Shown here: in pieces, positions 1-8,403 of the stretch
Layout of the letters: each line of letters opens with the position of its first letter
Numbering within the stretch: the first letter of the stretch is position 1
From: Rahnella bruchi
GTDB taxonomy: Bacteria; Pseudomonadota; Gammaproteobacteria; Enterobacterales; Enterobacteriaceae
Reading direction: 5' to 3'
Assembly: GCF_003614975.1 (NCBI RefSeq)
Contig: NZ_QZWI01000002.1
Coordinates: 248,001-312,000 of the forward strand
DNA length: 64,000 nt
Position numbers and translations under genes: made by a program
The notes under the pieces: model-generated
Told to the model about the DNA's origin: nothing
What the model saw: only the letters and a program-made list of their open reading frames with translations
Databases searched by the model: none

Positions 1-127
1 GCTGATTAAAAGGGATCAGGTAGTGATGTTTATCGCCACTGACTTCCACGCCCGCATTAAGCAGACGCACCCGGTTATAAGGATGCTGCGCCAGATGTTT
101 CCCGAATGAGGTCGATTTCAATTCCAT
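1..127 (-). CDS. helD: DNA helicase IV HelD, N-terminal fragment (cut by window edge)
   Basis: Reading the minus strand from the ATG at 127 gives 42 codons beginning MELKSTSFGKHLAQHPYNR and running off the window with the frame open. This closely matches the start of E. coli helicase IV (HelD), a UvrD/Rep-like superfamily 1 helicase; only the N-terminal region is visible and no helicase motif can be seen. It diverges from yccF, as in E. coli. The roughly 190 bp between them should hold both promoters; it also contains a 7-bp inverted repeat (arms 261-267 and 275-281) of unknown role. Identity rests on N-terminal similarity and gene order. Confidence 0.85.
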   Translation of the reverse strand, partial: MELKSTSFGKHLAQHPYNRVRLLNAGVEVSGDKHHYLIPFNQ

Positions 128-320
128 ATCATCACACCGTGTTTTCTCTAAATTCCTGACGGAAAGGTAATGTTTATTATTTTACATGCAAGTGTATTTC
201 AGAGTTTACCTTTGATAAGCGCAGGCGATCCACGTTACAAAACAGAGTAGAATAAGAGGTATGTTTCATTTAGGGAAACATGAAATCTTTTAACTTTTAA
301 TACCTTCGGGAAGATCAGAC

Positions 321-782
321 ATGCGCACAGTTCTTAATATTCTCAACTTTGTTTTAGGTGGTTTCTTTACCACTCTCGCCTGGCTGTTTGCCACGCTGGT
401 GAGCATCGTACTGATTTTCACCCTGCCCCTGACCCGCTCCTGCTGGGAAATCACCCGTCTGTCTTTGATGCCGTTTGGCAACGAAGCCGTTCATGTTGAT
501 GAATTGTATCCTGAAAAACGCAATGCGTTGATGTCCGGTGGTGGTACTCTGTTGAATATATTCTGGTTTATTTTCTTCGGCTGGTGGTTATGCTTGTCCC
601 ACATCATGGCGGGTATCGCTCAATGTATCAGTATTATCGGTATTCCGGTGGGCATCGCGAATTTTAAAATCGCGGTGATTGCACTCTGGCCGGTAGGACG
701 TCGCGTAGTTTCTGTTGAACTCGCCAAACAAGTTCGTGAAGCTAATGCCAGCCGTCTGATGAAAGATGGTCGTATTCGCTGA
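321..782 (+). CDS. yccF: YccF-family inner-membrane protein
   Basis: 153-residue membrane protein of the YccF (DUF307) family; E. coli YccF is 148 residues. Hydrophobic stretches at about residues 5-35, 75-105 and 108-125 indicate several membrane helices. The charged segment between the first two contains a tract (LMPFGNEAV) of the kind repeated in this family. The ATG at 321 has a GGAAG Shine-Dalgarno-like sequence near 309-313. yccS starts 36 bp downstream on the same strand, so the two are probably co-transcribed. The biochemical function is unknown; it has been discussed only as an inner-membrane partner of YccS. Identification is secure, function is not. Confidence 0.9.
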   Translation: MRTVLNILNFVLGGFFTTLAWLFATLVSIVLIFTLPLTRSCWEITRLSLMPFGNEAVHVDELYPEKRNALMSGGGTLLNIFWFIFFGWWLCLSHIMAGIAQCISIIGIPVGIANFKIAVIALWPVGRRVVSVELAKQVREANASRLMKDGRIR

Positions 783-818
783 TTTTCATCATTTTTGATT
801 TTTACGTGGGGTTTTTTA

Positions 819-2960
819 GTGCTTTCGATTGCACCGGGTTTAAGGCGCTATGCCTATAACAGCAATGTTCTTTATCACATCAGAATTTTCATTGCTCTGG
901 CAGGCGCGGCCGCCTTTCCATGGTGGCTGGGTCAGATTACGCTGACTATTCCCCTTACGCTCGGTGTCGTCGCCGCTGCACTGGCTGATCTTGACGACCG
1001 TCTGGCGGGCAGGCTGCGCAACCTACTGATCACCCTGGTGTGTTTTTTCATCGCATCTGCGTCAATCGAACTGCTTTTCCCCTATCCATGGCTGTTTGCC
1101 CCCGGACTGATGCTGTCTACCTGCGGATTTATTCTGCTCGGCGCACTAGGCCAGCGTTATGCCACCATTGCTTTCGGCGCGTTGCTGATTGCCATCTATA
1201 CCATGCTGGGTACCAGCATGTATCACATCTGGTATCAGCAACCGCTGATCCTGCTGGCCGGTGCCATCTGGTACAACCTGCTGACGCTGGCCGGGCATAT
1301 TATCTTTCCCATCCGGCCATTGCAGGATCAGATTTCACGCTGCTTTACGCAACTCGCGGCTTATCTCGAAGCCAAAGCGACGCTGTTCGACCCCGATCAG
1401 GAAGACAATAATCAGCAACTGGTTGAGCTGGCGATGGCCAACGGACAGCTGGTTTCTACGCTCAATCAGACTAAAAATACGCTGCAAACTCGTCTGAAAG
1501 GCGACCGGGGACAGAAAGGAACGCGCCGGACGTTGCATTATTATTTCGTGGTGCAGGATATTCATGAGCGCGCCAGTTCATCGCATGTGAAGTACCTTAA
1601 GCTGAGTGAACAATTCCATCACAGCGATATCTTGTTTCGTTTCCAGCGTTTAATGAGTATGCAGGCACGCGCCTGTTCGCAATTGTCACAATGCATCCTG
1701 TATCGTCAGAAATATCAACATAACAGCCAGTTTGAGCGCGCATTCGCCAGGCTCGACGAGGCGCTGAAACGTCTGGAGTCGCAGGGCGAGCATCGGGAAA
1801 TGTTGCAGGCATTGCGCCATCTTTTACGCAATCTGCACGCCATTGATGCACAACTGGCCAATATTGAATCCGAGCAATCTCTGCCTGAAAATAATGAGAC
1901 AGGCAAAAACACCTTCGCCGAAGACCGCCTTACCGGGCTCGATGATATCTGGTTGCGTATATCTCGCCATTTCACGCCACAATCGGTGTTGTTTCGCCAC
2001 GCGGTGCGAATGTCTGTTGTGCTGTTTGTCGGCTACGTATTTCTTCAGGTCAGCGGTTTGAACCACGGCTACTGGATTTTGCTCACCAGTTTATTTGTCT
2101 GTCAGCCTAACTACAGCGCCACACGACGCCGTCTGGCCCTGAGGATCATCGGCACCCTTGCCGGTATTGCACTGGGTATTCCAATACTGTATTTCGTTCC
2201 TTCTATTGACGGACAAATGATCCTGATCGTTATCAGCGGGTTATTGTTCTTTGCCTTTCGCACGGTGCAATACGCGCAGGCCACGATGTTCATCACCCTC
2301 CTGGTGCTGTTGTGCTTTAACTTACTGGGCGAAGGTTTTGAAATCGCTATTCCCCGTATCATCGATACGCTGATTGGCTGTGGTATTGCCTGGGCGGCGG
2401 TGACCTTTATCTGGCCGGACTGGAAATTCAGGCAAATCGACCGCGTCGTCAGCAAAACCTTCGATGCGAACTGCCGTTACCTTGACGCAATTCTGGTGCA
2501 ATACCATCAGGGGAAAGACAACAGTCTCGATTACCGTCTGGCGCGCCGTGATGCACATAACTGCGATGCGGAGCTGGCGTCCGTTGTCTCGAATATGAGT
2601 TCTGAGAAGAATAACGATACAGCGACACTGGATGCCGCCTTCCGACTGCTTTGCCTGAACCATACGATGTTGAGCTATATCTCTGCGCTGGGCGCACATC
2701 GTGAGAAAATTAACGATGCAGAAACTCTGAGTTTGCTGGATGACGCGGTCTGCTGCGTGGAAGGGGCACTGCACCATCTGCCCTCTGAAGCGGATCGCAT
2801 TCAGCAGGCTCTTGAAAATCTGACTGCCCGTATTCAGATGAGAACCACGGATTCCGACAGTAAAGAACAACTGGTATTGCAGCAAATTGGATTACTGGTG
2901 GCTCATTTACCTGAACTCACCAGTCTTAATAGTAAAATTCTGCCCGTTCAGAGTTCCTGA
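819..2960 (+). CDS. yccS: YccS/YhfK-family putative efflux transporter (FUSC family)
   Basis: About 713-residue inner-membrane protein of the FUSC/YccS family, related to aromatic-acid exporter AaeB. Two clusters of membrane helices (about residues 15-180 and 395-530) are separated by a cytoplasmic, partly coiled region (about 185-390), followed by a soluble C-terminal domain. The GTG at 819 is chosen because the product then starts like E. coli YccS and because a GGGG Shine-Dalgarno-like tract lies just upstream. A TTG at 795 would add eight residues without a clear ribosome site. The substrate is unknown. It follows yccF closely and ends 27 bp from the convergent sxy gene. Confidence 0.9.
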   Translation: MLSIAPGLRRYAYNSNVLYHIRIFIALAGAAAFPWWLGQITLTIPLTLGVVAAALADLDDRLAGRLRNLLITLVCFFIASASIELLFPYPWLFAPGLMLSTCGFILLGALGQRYATIAFGALLIAIYTMLGTSMYHIWYQQPLILLAGAIWYNLLTLAGHIIFPIRPLQDQISRCFTQLAAYLEAKATLFDPDQEDNNQQLVELAMANGQLVSTLNQTKNTLQTRLKGDRGQKGTRRTLHYYFVVQDIHERASSSHVKYLKLSEQFHHSDILFRFQRLMSMQARACSQLSQCILYRQKYQHNSQFERAFARLDEALKRLESQGEHREMLQALRHLLRNLHAIDAQLANIESEQSLPENNETGKNTFAEDRLTGLDDIWLRISRHFTPQSVLFRHAVRMSVVLFVGYVFLQVSGLNHGYWILLTSLFVCQPNYSATRRRLALRIIGTLAGIALGIPILYFVPSIDGQMILIVISGLLFFAFRTVQYAQATMFITLLVLLCFNLLGEGFEIAIPRIIDTLIGCGIAWAAVTFIWPDWKFRQIDRVVSKTFDANCRYLDAILVQYHQGKDNSLDYRLARRDAHNCDAELASVVSNMSSEKNNDTATLDAAFRLLCLNHTMLSYISALGAHREKINDAETLSLLDDAVCCVEGALHHLPSEADRIQQALENLTARIQMRTTDSDSKEQLVLQQIGLLVAHLPELTSLNSKILPVQSS

Positions 2961-2987
2961 CTATCCACAGCCGTCAAACGCTGCGGC

Positions 2988-3620
2988 TTAGTGCATCGTC
3001 AGGGGATATTGATCTTGCTGATGGTTGAACCATTGAGTTAATAACTCTCTGGACGCCACCGGCAAGGCAGCTTCATGAAAACCCAAAATAGCCCCCTCCA
3101 GCGCCATCAGTAAGTTAATGCCCAAATTCTTTTTTTTTATTGCGCACAATTTCAGGTATGCCCTGCGTGCGCCCTGCATCCTAAGGTCACCTGAATTTTC
3201 AATCCCCACCTGCCACAGCATCCGCTCAAGTGCCAACGTGAGATTGGGCAAGTCTTTTAAACGCAGGGCTTCACTATTTTTCTTTGATTCAATTTCACGC
3301 CGCATGCCTTTTAGCGCCACTTTCGCCAGCCTCAGGAGTATCTGAGGATCACTCCATTGGTCATGACTGACTTTGAAATAACGTAAATGCACATCCATCC
3401 CCCGCTTGCGGTAAATCAGTCGCTCCATTTTTTTACGGCAAAAGTGAGCTTCATTGTCATCGTTCGCCCGCAGATATAACTCCCCGTCAGAGACCAGACC
3501 GAACATGGCGCTATCAGCAGATAAACTGAACCCGCCAAACTGCGTACGCGAGCGTATATTGCCCAAAGGGGCAAAAAGTTCCAGACATTCAAGCACTCTT
3601 TTTTTTGATTGATTTATCAT
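2988..3620 (-). CDS. sxy: TfoX/Sxy competence regulator
   Basis: 210-residue protein matching E. coli Sxy (209 residues), the TfoX-type co-activator that works with CRP at CRP-S promoters of DNA-uptake genes. Residues about 1-105 form the TfoX N-terminal domain (FGGFSLSADSAMFGLV near 28-43). Residues about 115-200 form the TfoX C-terminal domain with the conserved LPNLT and GARRAYL segments. It diverges from sulA across a 216-bp interval, as in E. coli. The gene contains a nine-adenine run (coding strand, 3138 to 3130) encoding Lys162-164 and an eight-adenine run near its start, both possible slippage sites. A regulated downstream competence machine is inferred only; comEC lies at 55-57 kb. 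Confidence 0.92.
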   Translation of the reverse strand: MINQSKKRVLECLELFAPLGNIRSRTQFGGFSLSADSAMFGLVSDGELYLRANDDNEAHFCRKKMERLIYRKRGMDVHLRYFKVSHDQWSDPQILLRLAKVALKGMRREIESKKNSEALRLKDLPNLTLALERMLWQVGIENSGDLRMQGARRAYLKLCAIKKKNLGINLLMALEGAILGFHEAALPVASRELLTQWFNHQQDQYPLTMH

Positions 3621-3773
3621 TGCGTTATCCTTTTCACATTCATTCCTTACGACCAGTTTGAATTACCACAACTGCTAAAAGCAAAATACGCAATGTCGTG
3701 TGTGGCAACAAACATAAAATGCAGTTGCAGGGTATTGCCTTCAAAATTTGCGAGATGTCTTGGAAAAATTGGG

Positions 3774-3802
3774 TTGATCTTTGCTCATCGCCAGAGTACT
3801 GT
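3774..3802 (+). promoter_or_regulatory. sulA: sulA sigma-70 promoter
   Basis: -35 TTGATC at 3774-3779 and -10 TACTGT at 3797-3802 are separated by 17 bp. The same hexamers and spacing are known for E. coli sulA. The -10 element is inside the LexA box, so repressor binding would block polymerase. Confidence 0.85.
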
Positions 3803-3816
3803 ACATCCATACAGTA
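3797..3816 (+). promoter_or_regulatory. LexA operator (SOS box) of sulA
   Basis: The 20-bp site TACTGTACATCCATACAGTA carries the perfect LexA consensus CTGT-N8-ACAG (3799-3814) with flanking TA on both sides. It overlaps the -10 element 20 bp before the sulA start codon. By family knowledge LexA binds here until RecA-stimulated cleavage during DNA damage. Confidence 0.95.
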
Positions 3817-3836
3817 ACTCACTGGGGTACATCTCT

Positions 3837-4343
3837 ATGCGAACTCAACACCTTGCAAATCATCATTTTAGTCAGCTTGCTTTGCCCGTTTCCCGTGCAC
3901 AGGTAAATACGTCTGCATCCTTGAATAATGGTCTGATCACCGAGTTCGTCTATAGTGCGAGCCAGCCTGCTTTTGCCCAGTTACTGCTGCCCCTGCTGCA
4001 ACATCTCGGCATGCAATCACGCTGGTTGTTGTGGCTGACACCTCAGCAAAAATTGAGTCGCCACTGGTTATCACAATCAGGTTTACCGGTGGATAAAATG
4101 GTTCAGGTTAATCAGATAACCGCGATGTCGACCGTCGATGCAATGGAGAAAGCATTACAGACCGGTAACTACAGTGTAGTGCTCGGATGGCTGCCAGATT
4201 TGAATGATGCAGAGAGGGAAAGATTGCAAATTGCTGCACGTCAGGGGGGAGCTTACGGCTTCATCATGAAGCCAACAAATGAACAGAATTCAGCTTGTGG
4301 ACATCACTCAACAGTAAAAATTCACTCTTCCGTATACCATTAG
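3837..4343 (+). CDS. sulA: SOS cell-division inhibitor SulA
   Basis: 168-residue SulA, the SOS-induced cytoplasmic inhibitor that binds FtsZ and blocks septation after DNA damage; in E. coli it is removed by Lon. The ATG at 3837 is chosen because it follows a GGGG ribosome site (3824-3827) and the LexA-controlled promoter; the frame is open much further upstream but that part lies across the promoter. The conserved core (about residues 35-125: LITEFVYSA, LLLPLLQHLG, SRWLLWLTP, LGWLPDL) fits the RecA-like fold of the SulA family. ompA follows on the same strand after 357 bp, as in E. coli. Confidence 0.95.
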   Translation: MRTQHLANHHFSQLALPVSRAQVNTSASLNNGLITEFVYSASQPAFAQLLLPLLQHLGMQSRWLLWLTPQQKLSRHWLSQSGLPVDKMVQVNQITAMSTVDAMEKALQTGNYSVVLGWLPDLNDAERERLQIAARQGGAYGFIMKPTNEQNSACGHHSTVKIHSSVYH

Positions 4344-4700
4344 TTCAAAATAGGAATGTTCCTACGAAAATAATGCGGAACTTAGTGATTTGTGCTGAGA
4401 AAGGTTCAGAACCCAGTAAAAATGGGCTTCCTGAATGTAGATTGCCTTCACAAATTGTCAGCAATTAGTCAAAGCCGTTAAGAAATGTGTACGTTTTTCC
4501 CTTTTTTTCCACGGTGTTAACACATCAAGCTTGTAAGTTTCGCGCCACGTTGTAGACTTTACAACGCCAAGGTTGCTCAATAATGCCAACGTAAAGTGGC
4601 AAGTTCTGAAATGAAGCAATAATCTTGGCGTAAGGATTTTAACCAAGGGCTTAAAAAGCATAAAGCTCAATTGCCTATTTGGATGATAACGAGGCGCAAA
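4344..4700 (+). promoter_or_regulatory. sulA-ompA interval: ompA promoter and long 5' leader
   Basis: No gene seen in these 357 bp. A likely ompA promoter is TTGTAA (4531-4536), 16 bp, TAGACT (4553-4558), giving a leader of about 136 nt, close to the 133 nt known for E. coli ompA. The leader contains an inverted repeat TGCCA/TGGCA (4584-4588, 4597-4601) and a CTTGG/CCAAG pair further down, plausible counterparts of the stabilising hairpins of the E. coli leader. The last bases before the start (GGATGATAACGAGGCGC) are almost identical to the E. coli segment bound by sRNA MicA. Upstream dyads are TAGGAATGTTCCTA (4350-4363), GTGTTAACAC (4514-4523), and CGTTGTA/TACAACG (4548-4566) across the -10. 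Confidence 0.65.
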
Positions 4701-5777
4701 ATGAAAAAGACAGCTATCGCATTAGCAGTGGCACTGGCAGGTTTCGCTACCGTAGCGCAAGCCGCCCCTAAAGATAACACCTGGTACACCGGTGCTAAAT
4801 TGGGCTGGTCCCAATACCATGACACTGGTTTCGCAAATGCTTACAACGGTATCGGCAATGGCCCTACCCACGAAAGCCAACTGGGTGCAGGTGCGTTCTT
4901 GGGTTACCAAGCGAACCAATACCTGGGCTTTGAAATGGGATATGACTGGCTTGGCCGTATGCCTTACAAAGGCAGCGTAAACAATGGCGCGTTCAAAGCA
5001 CAAGGCGTTCAGCTGGCTGCTAAATTGAGCTACCCACTGACTGACGATCTGGACATCTACACCCGTCTGGGTGGTATGGTCTGGCGTGCAGATGCCAATG
5101 GTAACTTCAACAACGGTGCTAACGGCCGCGTAAGCGATCACGACACCGGCGTTTCTCCACTGGCAGCAGTTGGTTTTGAATACGCAGTGACCAAAAACTG
5201 GGCTACCCGTCTGGATTACCAGTGGGTTAACAACATTGGTGACGCTGCTACCGTTGGTGCACGTCCTGATAACGCAATGCTGTCTGTAGGTGTTTCTTAC
5301 CGTTTCGGTCAAGATGAAGCAGCTGCACCAGTTGTTGCTCCAGCACCAGCTCCGGCTCCAGTTGTAGAGACTAAGAAATTCACTCTGAAATCTGATGTCC
5401 TCTTCAACTTCAACAAAGCGACTCTGAAACCAGAAGGCCAACAGGCTCTGGATCAGCTGTACAGCCAGTTGAGCTCAATCGATCCTAAAGACGGTTCTGT
5501 TATCGTTCTGGGTTACACCGACCGTATCGGTTCAGAACAATACAACCAGAAACTGTCTGAGCAACGTGCTCAGAGCGTAGTAGATTACCTGGTATCTAAA
5601 GGTATCCCTGCTAACAAAATCTCTGCACAAGGCCAGGGTAAATCTAACCCAGTTACTGGTTCTACCTGTGACTCCGTTAAAGGCCGCGCTGCTCTGATCG
5701 ACTGCCTGGCACCAGACCGTCGTGTAGAAATCGAAGTTAAAGGCTACAAAGATACTGTTACTCAGCCACAGGCTTAA
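4701..5777 (+). CDS. ompA: Outer membrane protein A
   Basis: 358-residue OmpA. Signal peptide at residues 1-21 ([21 protein letters not shown]), followed by the mature start APKDNTWY. Residues about 22-195 form the eight-stranded outer-membrane barrel ending [11 protein letters not shown] Pro-Ala hinge (APAPAPAP) follows. The C-terminal OmpA-like domain binds peptidoglycan and contains [25 protein letters not shown] and the DRRVEIEV end; a cysteine pair (TCDS, IDCL) matches the E. coli disulfide. The ATG at 4701 follows GAGG (4691-4694). The surface-loop sequences differ from E. coli, as expected for phage- and antibody-exposed parts. It ends with tandem TAA stops and a strong terminator. Confidence 0.98.
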   Translation: MKKTAIALAVALAGFATVAQAAPKDNTWYTGAKLGWSQYHDTGFANAYNGIGNGPTHESQLGAGAFLGYQANQYLGFEMGYDWLGRMPYKGSVNNGAFKAQGVQLAAKLSYPLTDDLDIYTRLGGMVWRADANGNFNNGANGRVSDHDTGVSPLAAVGFEYAVTKNWATRLDYQWVNNIGDAATVGARPDNAMLSVGVSYRFGQDEAAAPVVAPAPAPAPVVETKKFTLKSDVLFNFNKATLKPEGQQALDQLYSQLSSIDPKDGSVIVLGYTDRIGSEQYNQKLSEQRAQSVVDYLVSKGIPANKISAQGQGKSNPVTGSTCDSVKGRAALIDCLAPDRRVEIEVKGYKDTVTQPQA

Positions 5778-5806
5778 TAACACTCTTTAGCTTTTGCTAC
5801 AGATAT

Positions 5807-5835
5807 CAAAAACCCCGCCTCGGCGGGGTTTTTTT
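5807..5835 (+). terminator. ompA intrinsic terminator
   Basis: A GC-rich dyad, ACCCCGCC and GGCGGGGT, is followed by seven T residues (5829-5835), 30 bp after the ompA stop codon. Confidence 0.9.
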
Positions 5836-5899
5836 ATGTCTTCTTTAATACCTGCTAAAAGGGAAATCTGAGCATAAACAAAGGAAGGAGAAGAGAGAC

Positions 5900-6358
5900 T
5901 CAGCTCTCTTTTTTACCGAGGATTTGTTCCAGATCTTCTTTGAGTGAAGACATCTGATTTGCGTATTTCTCTTTACGTTCTGCGTCTTCAAGCAACTGAA
6001 TGATCGTGTCAGACAGCGTTGCTTCGCGCCTTTGTGCCAGCCCGGCCAGACGCTGCCAGACAAGAAATTCCAAATCGATCGACTTCTTACGCGTATGTTG
6101 ATGTTCAGCGTTGAAGTGACGCTTACGTCGGGCACGGATCGTTTGTTTCAACCGATTTTCCAGCGACGGATTCATATTATTAACAATCCAATCCGCCACT
6201 TTCACCGGCTCGTTTTCCAGCCTGAGAAGTTGATTCACAGATTCTTCAGCAGCGCTGTTTTCCAAATGGCGAGTGATCCGCTCACCTTCCCGGTGTTTTT
6301 TCACCAGATACTTCCATTTCCAACCGCTTTCGAGATTTTCCAGTTGCTGATATTTCAT
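5900..6358 (-). CDS. matP: Ter macrodomain organiser MatP
   Basis: 152-residue MatP, the DNA-binding protein that recognises matS sites in the terminus macrodomain and links it to the division machinery through ZapB. The start [18 protein letters not shown] is nearly identical to E. coli. The basic tract [16 protein letters not shown] followed by [10 protein letters not shown] is the conserved DNA-contacting ribbon-helix-helix region, and the C-terminal stretch (about residues 120-150) is the coiled coil. The ATG at 6358 fits E. coli; an in-frame ATG 21 nt upstream is less likely. matP is convergent with ompA. Its presence fits a location near the edge of the Ter region, as in E. coli. Confidence 0.97.
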   Translation of the reverse strand: MKYQQLENLESGWKWKYLVKKHREGERITRHLENSAAEESVNQLLRLENEPVKVADWIVNNMNPSLENRLKQTIRARRKRHFNAEHQHTRKKSIDLEFLVWQRLAGLAQRREATLSDTIIQLLEDAERKEKYANQMSSLKEDLEQILGKKES

Positions 6359-6502
6359 CGTGAACTCTTCGGTGACCACGTAACTTTACTAAGCATAACA
6401 GCTTTAATTCAATTTTCACCCCAAATAAACCGGCTTATTTCGCCTGTTTTTTAAGCACCCGTTCAGCAATGTGCGCTAAGACCAATTGTGCTACGACTCT
6501 GA

Positions 6503-6533
6503 TTGTATGCAGCCGGATATATTCTTGTATAAT
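6503..6533 (+). promoter_or_regulatory. Likely ycbZ promoter
   Basis: A perfect -10 TATAAT lies at 6528-6533, with TTGTAT at 6503-6508 as a possible -35 (19-bp spacing, longer than ideal). It is 36 bp before the ycbZ start. No operator is evident. Confidence 0.55.
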
Positions 6534-6568
6534 CGCTCTTTCCCTTTTTATAGAAAACAGCTAACACA

Positions 6569-8335
6569 TTGACCAATAACCGACTTGACTGGCAGCTTTT
6601 ACTGCCCGATACCGCGCCTTACGAGGCAATTTTTGCAACGGCTGCCCAGTTAGCCCCTGTCGATTTCGCAGGCACTCAGCCCCGGCTGGAAAATGGTTTA
6701 ACGCTGTTTTGTCATCCCCGTTCCCGTCCGCGTTTTATGACGCTTAAGGCGCAGGAAAATCGCGAGTACTTGTCACGTATTACTGACGTGGTCAGCAGCC
6801 TGCTGCCGGAACAAACCGAAGTGATCGGCAACCGCTACCATATTGATGGTAATAAGGTGACGCTGCTGGCAGCCAAAACTGCCGAAGATACTTTCGCGGC
6901 AAGCTTTACCTGCCAGTACCGCGAATGGATTGAGCCAGAACAGTTGTTTGGCTGTGTTCGCCTGTACAAAGATCAGATTCAGCTCGAGCCGGGTCTGGTG
7001 CATCAGGTCAATGGCGGCGTGTTAGTGCTGTCAATCCGCACACTCATCGCTCAGCCACTGATGTGGTTGCGCCTCAAGCAGATGATCACTGAAGGCCAGT
7101 ATCACTGGGTTTCCCCCGATGAAACAAAACCTTTACCGGTTACTGTGCCTCCCATGCCGCTTGACCTGCGTCTGATCCTGGTGGGTGACCGCCTTTCGCT
7201 GGGTGACCTCAGCGATATGGAACCTGAACTGATGGATTCTGCTATTTATGGCGAATTCGAAGCAGATCTGCCGCTGACCGAAGAAAGCGACATGGAAACC
7301 TGGTGTGGTTACGTGAACACGCTGGCTGATGAGCTTGAGATCCCACGTCTTGCTGCCGATGCCTGGCCAGAGTTTTTGAAAATAGCCATCCGCCACAGCA
7401 CCGATCAGGGAAGCCTGACTCTCGATCCTGTCTGGTTAAATGCCCAACTTAGCGAAGCCGCACTCTACAACGAAGATGAGTTGCTCAGTGCCAAATCTCT
7501 TGAAGCGGCCGCTAATGCACGCGCCTGGCGCGAAAGCTACCTGCAGGAACGTATGCAGGACGAAATTGAGCTGGGGCAAATCCGTATTGAAACCGAAGGT
7601 GAAGTGGTCGGGCAGATTAACGGCCTTTCGGTTCTGGAATACCCAGGTCATCCACGCGCTTTAGGTGAACCTTCGCGTATTAGTTGTGTCGTACACACCG
7701 GCGACGGTGAATTTACCGACGTTGAACGCAAAGCAGAATTAGGTGGCAATCTGCATGCCAAAGGCATGATGATTATGCAGGCCTTTTTGATTTCCGAGTT
7801 AGAACTCGACCAGCCTCTGCCCTTCTCCGCCTCGATTGTGTTTGAGCAGTCTTACGGAGAAGTGGACGGCGACAGCGCATCCCTCGCTGAACTCTGCGCA
7901 CTGATCAGTGCGTTGTCGATGCAGCCGATTAACCAGCAAATTGCGGTCACCGGCTCTGTCGATCAGTTTGGGAATGTGCAACCTATTGGTGGCGTGAACG
8001 AGAAAATCGAAGGTTTCTTCGAAGTTTGTCAGCGTCGCGGTTTGACCGGTAAGCAAGGGGTCATTCTGCCAACCAGCAACGTGCGTAATCTTTGCCTGCA
8101 TCCGCAGGTTCTGGACGCCGTTCGCGAAGGCCAGTTTCACTTATGGGCAGTTGATAACGCAGCCGAAGCGCTGCCTATCCTGACCGGACTGATTTACACA
8201 AACGAAGAAGAAGCTGAAGAAGAGCGTCCGAGCCTGCTGGGATTGATTCAGCAGCGTATAGCACTGGTCACATCGCAAGGTGGCCCGCGTTATCCGTGGC
8301 CTCTTCGCTGGCTGAACTGGTTCAGCCGCAGCTGA
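6569..8335 (+). CDS. ycbZ: Lon-related putative ATP-dependent protease YcbZ
   Basis: 588-residue Lon-like protein of peptidase family S16. The C-terminal protease domain (about residues 360-560) carries the catalytic dyad Ser436 (GDSASLAE) and Lys479 (GGVNEKIEG). The AAA-like region (about 120-330) is degenerate: no Walker A motif is visible, and the Walker B position (NGGVLVLSIRTL) lacks acidic residues, as in E. coli YcbZ. The start is TTG at 6569, as I recall for E. coli; no strong Shine-Dalgarno precedes it. Its substrate is unknown. It lies upstream of fabA with 68 bp between, and the FadR-like fabA site overlaps its stop codon. Confidence 0.92.
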   Translation: MTNNRLDWQLLLPDTAPYEAIFATAAQLAPVDFAGTQPRLENGLTLFCHPRSRPRFMTLKAQENREYLSRITDVVSSLLPEQTEVIGNRYHIDGNKVTLLAAKTAEDTFAASFTCQYREWIEPEQLFGCVRLYKDQIQLEPGLVHQVNGGVLVLSIRTLIAQPLMWLRLKQMITEGQYHWVSPDETKPLPVTVPPMPLDLRLILVGDRLSLGDLSDMEPELMDSAIYGEFEADLPLTEESDMETWCGYVNTLADELEIPRLAADAWPEFLKIAIRHSTDQGSLTLDPVWLNAQLSEAALYNEDELLSAKSLEAAANARAWRESYLQERMQDEIELGQIRIETEGEVVGQINGLSVLEYPGHPRALGEPSRISCVVHTGDGEFTDVERKAELGGNLHAKGMMIMQAFLISELELDQPLPFSASIVFEQSYGEVDGDSASLAELCALISALSMQPINQQIAVTGSVDQFGNVQPIGGVNEKIEGFFEVCQRRGLTGKQGVILPTSNVRNLCLHPQVLDAVREGQFHLWAVDNAAEALPILTGLIYTNEEEAEEERPSLLGLIQQRIALVTSQGGPRYPWPLRWLNWFSRS

Positions 8336-8346
8336 TCGGAGTTGTT
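8330..8346 (+). promoter_or_regulatory. FadR-like activator site upstream of fabA
   Basis: AGCTGATCGGAGTTGTT agrees with the FadR consensus (ANCTGGTCNGACNNGTT) at all but two defined positions and overlaps the ycbZ stop codon. In E. coli FadR activates fabA from a site in this position. Functional assignment is inferred. Confidence 0.75.
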
Positions 8347-8347
8347 C

Positions 8348-8365
8348 AGCTTACAGCTGTAAGCT
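8348..8365 (+). promoter_or_regulatory. FabR-like operator of fabA
   Basis: AGCTTACAGCTGTAAGCT is a perfect 18-bp palindrome of the FabR type (TACA-N2-TGTA core flanked by AGC/GCT). It begins one base after the FadR-like site. FabR is the TetR-family repressor of fabA and fabB in E. coli. Confidence 0.75.
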
Positions 8366-8403
8366 AAGCTTCGCCCTTCATTAAAATAAGGCTTACATAG
8401 AAC

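Noticed and set aside
261-281. Short ORF and ATGTTTC/GAAACAT hairpin upstream of yccF
   Set aside because: The ORF has no properly spaced ribosome site and the 7-bp hairpin is short and AT-rich.
3609-3836. N-terminal extension of SulA from the upstream open frame
   Set aside because: It would be translated through the promoter and LexA box; the ATG at 3837 has the ribosome site and the homology.
6372-6384. matS-like sequence GTGACCACGTAAC just upstream of matP
   Set aside because: Two defined positions differ from GTGACRNYGTCAC. Matches of this quality are expected several times by chance in 64 kb, and another occurs inside lpxK (near 52826). The position is suggestive but not enough.
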